DNA from: Spirochaetes bacterium RIFOXYC1_FULL_54_7
GTDB lineage: Bacteria > Spirochaetota > Spirochaetia > Treponematales > UBA12059
Direction of reading: 5' to 3'
NCBI GenBank assembly: GCA_001830645.1
Contig: MIBM01000249.1
Span: 1-6,882, forward strand
DNA length: 6,882 bases
The position numbers and the translations under genes are program-made. Positions 6,212-6,882 of the stretch are shown one piece after another. Numbering within the stretch: the stretch's first letter is position 1; every line of letters begins with the position of its first letter. The notes under the pieces were generated by a model. That model was not told the DNA's origin, searched no databases, and saw only the letters and a list, made by a program, of their open reading frames with translations.

Positions 6212-6253
6212 GCTCGGGAACCACTCGGAATACTCCAGACAAGGAAGCGCGGC

Positions 6254-6882
6254 ATGCCGGGAGGCAGACAGAAAAGCTACATCACCCGGCTCTTCCTGGC
6301 CTTGGCTGCCGCGATGGTCGTGATAGCCCTCTTCATGACTCTCAGCATCGCAAGCCAGTCGTACCGCACCATTGAAGATGCGATCATAGCTGCCAACGCC
6401 GCCATTCTGAAGAAGGCTGCTGAAAGCAGCAGTCGAGAGATAAACACCCTCATCAGTCTGTGCAGCGAAACCAGCTGGGACAACACACTGATAAACCTGC
6501 TCTATACCTATCAAAAGAAAATCAGACCTCTTTCCGGGAGTGACGGCTTCCCCGCCGATGCCGTGCGTGAACATCTACAACTCAAGATCAGTAGTGATGC
6601 CTGGATCAGCTATCCAGCGTCCAGGCTCGTGGAACTCCATGTGCTGGTGGCAGAAAAACTACAGGAGGAGAATACAGGCAATGCAAAATCATACCTGCAA
6701 GTCTCGCCCAGAGGTTCGGCTGCAGAAATACTGAGCCGGGAACTTCTGCTGCATACCGCAGATTCGCTGCTGGAACAGAGCAGCCAGATAGCAAGCGACC
6801 AGCGCGCAACCCCGAGAATACTGGTCCCAACCGCCAGGAATGATGACAGGAAAGGAATAGAACAGTACTCATTCCAGATTTT
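6254..6882 (+). CDS. Membrane-anchored protein with extracytoplasmic region, probable sensor; 3' end cut by window
   Basis: ATG 6254 is chosen because AAGGA (6241-6245) lies 8 bases upstream and the frame is closed by TGA 6200-6202. The frame then stays open to the window end, giving 209 residues. A short basic N-terminus (GGRQKSYITR) is followed by one membrane helix at residues about 13-32 (LFLALAAAMVVIALFMTLSI). Next comes a helical, mostly polar region with SREINTLISLCSETSWDNTL, the style of the extracytoplasmic input domain of two-transmembrane sensors such as YesM-type histidine kinases, membrane-bound AraC/YesN-like regulators or adenylate cyclases. No output domain is visible, so the class cannot be fixed. 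It sits 127 bases after the TPR gene with its own likely promoter. It reads cleanly, without stops or frame breaks. Confidence 0.75.
   Translation, partial: MPGGRQKSYITRLFLALAAAMVVIALFMTLSIASQSYRTIEDAIIAANAAILKKAAESSSREINTLISLCSETSWDNTLINLLYTYQKKIRPLSGSDGFPADAVREHLQLKISSDAWISYPASRLVELHVLVAEKLQEENTGNAKSYLQVSPRGSAAEILSRELLLHTADSLLEQSSQIASDQRATPRILVPTARNDDRKGIEQYSFQI

Noticed and set aside
5927..6574. 215-codon minus-strand reading frame spanning the TPR tail and the sensor-like gene
   Set aside because: It crosses two better-supported + strand genes and their promoter, and its sequence shows no family pattern.

Overview
The window looks like chromosomal DNA from a diderm bacterium with moderately high GC. 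The coding sequence uses ATA for Ile and AGG for Arg heavily. One gene has a relaxed lipobox (A-V-S-C), the next appears to carry an outer-membrane-type beta-barrel segment, and the PRPP synthetase is a long, divergent form. Together these suggest Spirochaetota, but this is inference and no marker gene in the window proves it. All genes lie on the + strand.

Layout. (1) Positions 1-893: the 3' part of a ribose-phosphate diphosphokinase (PRPP synthetase); its start lies upstream of the window. (2) Positions 894-1101: an AT-rich intergenic region with promoter-like hexamers and an unexplained hydrophobic reading frame that overlaps the end of the first gene. (3) Positions 1102-3991: a large secreted lipoprotein gene with a lipobox signal peptide, an SbsA-like Ig domain (Big_5), an Asp/Asn/Gly-rich loop domain and several PPC-type beta-sandwich repeats. 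It is broken twice, by an in-frame TGA at codon 9 and a +1 frameshift near 1921. (4) Positions 4020-6126, 28 bases downstream and with a strong Shine-Dalgarno: an exported protein with a Sec signal peptide, a barrel-like segment, a CARDB/Ig-like domain, a transglutaminase-like Cys-His-Glu domain and C-terminal TPRs. It is broken once, by a +1 frameshift near 5665. (5) Positions 6127-6253: an intergenic region with a good sigma70-type promoter and a hairpin. (6) From 6254 to the window end: the N-terminal part of a membrane-anchored protein with an extracytoplasmic region, probably a sensor or receptor, cut by the window edge.

Genes 3 and 4 look like an operon encoding a surface lipoprotein and a cell-envelope transglutaminase-like/TPR protein. 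The central observation is that both are disrupted (one nonsense codon, two single-base-type frameshifts) while the flanking genes read cleanly across the visible sequence. Either this envelope operon is decaying in this strain, or the assembly contains errors. The frameshifts sit beside short homopolymers (GGG, AAA), which fits sequencing error, but the TGA is a substitution-type change and is harder to explain that way. I see no mobile element, CRISPR array, tRNA or rRNA, and I cannot make a strong case for a wholly new system. The most unusual item is the barrel/CARDB/transglutaminase/TPR polypeptide and its lipoprotein partner.
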